Positions 59,693 through 64,000 of a stretch of DNA of 64,000 nt are shown here, in pieces. The stretch spans positions 124,001-188,000 of the forward strand of contig JADFUC010001258.1 of NCBI GenBank assembly GCA_019722365.1, read 5' to 3'. How positions within the stretch are numbered: the first letter of the stretch is position 1; the number at the start of each line of letters is the position of its first letter. Under the pieces are notes generated by a model. It was not told the DNA's origin. It saw nothing but the letters and a program-made list of their open reading frames with translations, and ran no database searches. Origin of the DNA: Lithospermum erythrorhizon (taxonomy: Eukaryota; Streptophyta; Magnoliopsida; Boraginales; Boraginaceae). The position numbers and the translations under genes are program-made.

Positions 59693-61006
59693 TGTTGAAT
59701 AATAATGGTATTCCATTCAAACCTATTTTGAAGATAACAAATTGTTTAATCGAACTAATCCTGCTTTTCAAGTGAACATGTTTTCAGGGTTATTTCTTAA
59801 TACGCTCAAACGCTTAAAAATGTTGGGATCGGGATGTTCGAGGCTCATGGATTTAGCTTATCAAACGCAAAGCCTTTCAAGGAGCTCGTGTTCTTATTGT
59901 CTATAGGCGTTTGTAAGGAAACTTACACTCTAGTATATTGTCGTTTTAAATATGTGAGTAATGACTTTTAAGTATTTAATCTAATTGTGTTTTAAAAATC
60001 GATGGTCCGTGAATTTCTAATCAAGTATAGATCGATTCATGGTTAAGCCTCATACAAATGATCTGTAGTTACTTTCGCTTTTGAGAATTGATGCGTGATA
60101 CGATCTTTTATTTTAGAAAAAGAAAATTTCGGTTCATCGAGACCCCATCGAGAGGGTTCCTCGTCCCGGCGATCGGTGACCCCGACCTCCTCGAGCAGGG
60201 CCCATAGCTGCACCGGCTTTTGACCGCTGTTCTCCTCGATCCATCGGTGGGCTCATCGACCATGGTCTCGGCGAGGCCGCATGCTGGCAACTTTTCAAAT
60301 TTTAATTTTTGTGCACTATTTAAAGCCTCTTTTCAAAAACACAAATAACTTTTGCAAATCTTTTTTACCTAATTTCTGAGCATTCAATTCATTGCAAATC
60401 AAAAATCAAAAGTCATAACTCCTACATTTAATTCAACATTATCTTTTGGTATTTCCTACTACAATATGATATTTCCAAATTTTAATCATTTATTGTATCG
60501 AGTGAAACTTTGGAAGCATAGGGTTGCTATTCTAGGCTGAGTAGTATATTGGAAATCCTGGGAGGTAGGTTCCTTGGGTTCCTAATCAAGGTCGATTAGG
60601 AGTCGAAATCCTTAGCGGGTAGCTTGGGCCTAGTGGAGGCTAGGTGTTTGATAATAGGCTTGAGTTGCTTGTGTGTATTCAAACATTTCTTCAAGTGCTA
60701 GTTATCTTTGCCAAAATCCCGAGGTTGGAAAGCCGACGGTCGAGCAGTAGGGGAACCGAAGCTCGTTAAAATCGCGCGTATTGTTTTTCTTTCCTTGCTC
60801 TTTACTTTCAAGTAATCCTTTTATTATTGCTAATCATTTTGATTGTTATATTGTTGACTAATCGTTCTCGAGCTTGGGTAGTCGGTCTATCACATTTATC
60901 TTTTATTATCATTGTGTATTAATCTCGCATTCTTAAAATTAAAACTCCAAAAGTTAATATAGAACTTAAAAACCTTATTCACCCTAAGGTTAAATTTAGG
61001 CTAACA
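59693..61006 (+). repeat. Element D 3' LTR
   Basis: 1314 bp, partner of 50612-51975, with the same TGTTGAATAAT start and GGCTAACA end. It is followed by the target-site duplication AAAGG. Confidence 0.93.
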
Positions 61007-61027
61007 AAAGGAACTAATAAAAAAACA

Positions 61028-61125
61028 TGAATTATTAATTTAGCACCCTATCCCCAGCTCTAGACCGCCAAAAATATTATCTTTAAAGAGTTTATTAAAT
61101 ATAATCGGTATTAATTTCTTATCGA
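61028..61125 (+). repeat. Right copy of the duplication split by element D
   Basis: Same blocks and orientation as 50482-50575. Inside, AATATAATCG..TATTAATTT is repeated once more at about 61130-61160. Confidence 0.7.
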
Positions 61126-61440
61126 GTTTAAATATAATCGAGTATATTAATTTATTTCCAGTTTAATTTATCGGCAAAAAATTAAAGAGCCACACGCCAT
61201 TAAACATATGACCAATGCTGCGGAGGCCACATCACAACGCTCTTTATAATACTAAAGAATACGACTACTGTTATCTGAGACTAGAAGGTCACACACATAC
61301 AGTGATGTTGAATTACATTTCATGTATGAAATTAAACTATATTTGGTAAATTGAGAAATTTATTGTAACTGGCCAAAATTTCAATCGATAATTTGCTAAT
61401 CGCACGCAAAATTATTGATTTAACTCAATTAATTAACTCA

Positions 61441-61521
61441 TAGTTTAATTAATTAAATAGTTAGTTGAGCTTGTTAATAACTGTTAGTTTAATTAATTAA
61501 ATAGTTAGTTGAGCTTGTTAA
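61441..61521. repeat. 44-bp tandem duplication
   Basis: The unit TAGTTTAATTAATTAAATAG, followed by TTAGTTGAGCTTGTTAA, occurs at 61441 and 61485. The 37 bp shared are identical, which suggests a recent event. Confidence 0.9.
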
Positions 61522-61739
61522 ACCTACCCTCGACCACATTTTCTCAAGTGTAGAACTTGAAAGTTCTACTTTGTCTTATCATCAAATCCCTTACATTCTA
61601 GCGAACTCAAATATGAAATTCAACCTCCGGTGTGGGAATTCAAATCTGTAGGCACTATTATTTGGTGCTAAATTGCTAGGAATTCAAAGGAGGCTTTGTG
61701 AAAAAATTTGTTGTTGTTCATTCCGTTGTACTGTAAGTG

Positions 61740-62485
61740 TTCTTACTTTTAATATATTATTTAGATATGAATTATATAATTAAAGTGGTCCTATTTATAT
61801 ACTTAGTTGATTTTATTCAAGTTATGGATATGAAATTTCCATCATACATGTCATACTTTTATTCATATATAATTTAATACTAAATAACTTTTGTGATTTA
61901 AATAGACCTGAGTATGTACTACTTTATCAACACAATATAAATCAATAAATAGTCATGATTATTTTAGTCATTTCTTGAATTTGTTTTTAATTATTTCAAA
62001 ATTTTATTATATAAAGAGTATTATATTAATGCATTTGTAATTTTATCAACATCTTGAAAAATTTAACATTAAACAACTTCTATTATATAATTAAAAGAAC
62101 TTACATACAATGTAACAATAATATATTAATACATATTTAAGAAAATATTTTTTATTAGTTAAAGTATAATATATTAATTGTATGTTGTACTTTTATCCAT
62201 ATAATATTTCGTATTAAATAACTTTAGTAGTTTATAGTTTATTTATACATCTGAATACCTTACAAAGAATAATATGTTGTTAACAAAAAACTAACATGGT
62301 TCACTGGTTTTAAACGGGGCCCGCTTAACATAAACGTTGCCCCGCTAAGGCCCCCGGAACCTTTAAAAAGGGGTCGTGGGCCGAATCAAGGCCCAATATA
62401 TTGTTAGTGGGCCGTCCGAACCCGGTTCGTTAAGGAGCTGGGGCCCGTCGGACTAGTGTCACGGGCCCGTCCGGCCCAGTCAGTT
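61740..62485 (-). repeat. Right arm of the large DNA-transposon-like element
   Basis: Reverse-complemented, 62300-62485 gives CTCCTTAACGAACCGGGTTC and AACAATATATTGGGCC, matching 47640-47800. The AT-rich part at 61740-62280 gives AAAGTTATTTAATACGAAAT, matching 47860-47900 and beyond. Together with 47450-48370 these arms enclose about 13 kb, most of it element D. Confidence 0.6.
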
Positions 62486-62499
62486 TAACACATCTAGAG

Positions 62500-62960
62500 G
62501 CATAGAGTTTTAATGAGACGAGCTCAACAGAGTGGCTCGCCCCGATCTATATTAACTCAAAACTTACGAGGCCTTGTGCTCTGGCCTCTGTGAGTCTACT
62601 TATAGCTTGCTATGTTATATGATTATTATCATATATTAAATAAAATAATTTTTTGTTATAATTTTGTGATGATTTGAATTTATTGTTAAGGACCAAAGTA
62701 TTGTTATGATGACCTTTTTTTGTTATAATCTAGTTAATGTCAAGGTCCAATTTATCTATTGGCAATTAATATTCATCTCAATTATTTTTTGTGCACTTAT
62801 CCCTTTAAATTTAAAATTTGTATCAAGTGAGGTAACTCGGAGTCTGCCTCGGTGAGCCATCAACGAGGCGAGCATTAGGCTCGTTTGGTGACCGAGCCGA
62901 GCAAAAAATTCCCCAGCTCGGCCCAATAACAGCTTTAGTGGTAGTAGGGATAGCTAGAAA
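62500..62960. repeat. GC-rich ends around an AT-rich core, possible small DNA transposon
   Basis: GC-rich blocks at 62510-62600 (GAGCTCAACAGAGTGGCTCG) and 62830-62935 (GAGCCGAGC, CAGCTCGGCCCAATAAC) flank about 220 bp of AT-rich DNA. They resemble degenerate inverted ends, but I cannot fix the boundaries. Confidence 0.35.
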
Positions 62961-64000
62961 AGATACGAAGTATATTTTTATTTAGGTGAATGCTATAGAC
63001 AGTAATAGTTTTCTATAAATCAAGAGAGTAATCCTCTGCTCATTTTTACTTATCTATCTAGTCATTTGGCTAATAAGGAAATTAATAAAATAAACAAAGA
63101 GTCAAAAAGTATATTAAAAATGTAAAATCTCAATTAATTGAAATTATATAATTGGTTGGTTGATAATTTAATAATAAACAGTAGTCAAAAAAACTGAGGG
63201 AGTATGTTTAAATGACAATCTTATCATATTCAGTTTTATCAAACTTCAACAAATACTATTAAACTCTTTTTTTGAGTGTTTAATATTCAAACAATAAATT
63301 TATTGAATATAAAATGTAACATAGTTATTTAGATATAATAGCATATCACTTAATTAAGTTGGATAAAATTGTCATTTACGCAAATACTGTTCTACGTTTT
63401 TTAAAATTGTTATCGCTATATCATTAGCCTTAAAGTTTTCCGAAACTTATAAAGCCTGATTTTCGTAATAGACCAATTCGTTAACATACTAAGAACTTAA
63501 AGCAGAAACACACTAATATTTTCAAGAGAAATAGGAATATATCAATTATATTTTGTCCATCTCATGAAGATAATCTTGTATCATTGTCAATGATCAAAAT
63601 TAACAAATTTTATTATCTTAATTAACATATATAACTTGAATTTAAAGTATAACTATCATGTTAATAGTTAAAAAAACAGTAAGATTGTTAGCATTTAATA
63701 TATTTCATCTAACATTATACAATATATATATAGAACTAATTGAGTTGAAATTTTAAGAAATCAACCAATAGATAATAGATGAAATTTAAGTAATTATTGA
63801 GGAACACATGACAATACCATATCATGTACAATAACGATGGAGATCATCTAGTTTCATCAACATCATGTCCCAATAAATCTTCCAATGAATCTGAAAAGCA
63901 TCTTGTCTAAGCGGAATAATGAGAGTTCTGATCGTACGCAACCTTATCCTTGTGATAAGATGAAGACTATTTCAAATTGATCACCCTTGAAATGAAGATA
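62961..64000. other. AT-rich, nothing recognised
   Basis: No gene, RNA or transposon I can support up to the window edge. The less AT-rich last 150 bp might start something that continues beyond it. Confidence 0.35.

Larger units (their letters stand above)
50612..61006 (+). mobile_element. Element D: Sirevirus-like copia retrotransposon, full length, inactive
   Basis: A 10.4 kb plus-strand element bordered by AAAGG (50607-50611 and 61007-61011). LTRs are 50612-51975 and 59693-61006, both TG...CA. A primer-binding site TTGGTATCGTGAGC begins at 51977 and a polypurine tract AAAAAGGGGGAG ends at 59690. Internal order is gag with CCHC knuckle, protease, integrase, reverse transcriptase, RNase H, a palindrome-rich spacer and an env-like third ORF. 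Long LTRs, a gag with an acidic ATWDDESGSES segment and a coiled coil after the knuckle, and a third ORF together point to the Sirevirus (SIRE/Maximus) lineage. Many stops and indels make it non-autonomous. Confidence 0.93.

Overview
The window is nuclear DNA from a flowering plant, most likely a eudicot. It is AT-rich, has one intron-containing plant gene, and is otherwise filled with decayed and nested transposable elements. There are no bacterial operons, rRNA genes or CRISPR arrays. The only gene that looks intact is 4-hydroxyphenylpyruvate dioxygenase (HPPD), on the minus strand at 17308-20450. It has two exons, a 1.8 kb intron and a predicted 441-residue product with all three iron ligands. 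A copy of its promoter/5'UTR lies about 2.5 kb upstream, at about 23.0-23.16 kb.

Layout. 0-4.4 kb: gene-poor DNA with a MITE-like repeat carrying a 1.5 kb (TTA)n array, and a tRNA-derived SINE-like stretch. 4.4-11.27 kb: a plus-strand Ty1/copia element (A), broken by a minus-strand, internally deleted copia element (B, about 5.87-8.76 kb). 11.53-16.46 kb: a complete but inactive minus-strand copia element (C) with paired LTRs and a CAGGT target-site duplication. 17.3-20.7 kb: HPPD and its promoter. 20.7-30 kb: intergenic DNA with a second MITE-like copy, the duplicated HPPD promoter, a copia pol fragment and a long stretch that is cytosine-poor on the plus strand. 30.07-30.32 kb: a truncated LTR of the same family as element D. 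32.65-36.1 kb: a short minus-strand copia derivative (E), followed by a copia integrase fragment (F). 38.8-40.0 kb: a three-copy tandem repeat.

40.06-46.01 kb: a Mutator/FAR1-like DNA transposon with long inverted arms and a broken transposase. Its left arm is split by a 2.48 kb TG...CA element (G) flanked by GTGGT. 47.1-47.4 kb: a MITE. 47.45-62.49 kb: two GC-rich, AT-tailed inverted arms that appear to bound another DNA transposon. Inside it sit a tRNA-like SINE head, a 48-bp-arm hairpin, and a 10.4 kb Sirevirus-like copia element (D, 50612-61006) with AAAGG target-site duplications, a palindromic GAGACCCC-rich array and an env-like third ORF. 62.5-64 kb: more GC-rich repeat ends and AT-rich DNA.

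Apart from HPPD, which makes homogentisate for tyrosine breakdown and for tocopherol and plastoquinone synthesis, nothing here looks like a functioning pathway. All transposon genes I could read carry stops or frameshifts. I found no convincing new protein system. The most unusual observations are the nesting order, the duplicated HPPD promoter, the small flipped segment in element G, the hairpin at 49.8 kb and the palindromic array in element D. Similarities were judged by eye, so element boundaries without a target-site duplication are approximate.
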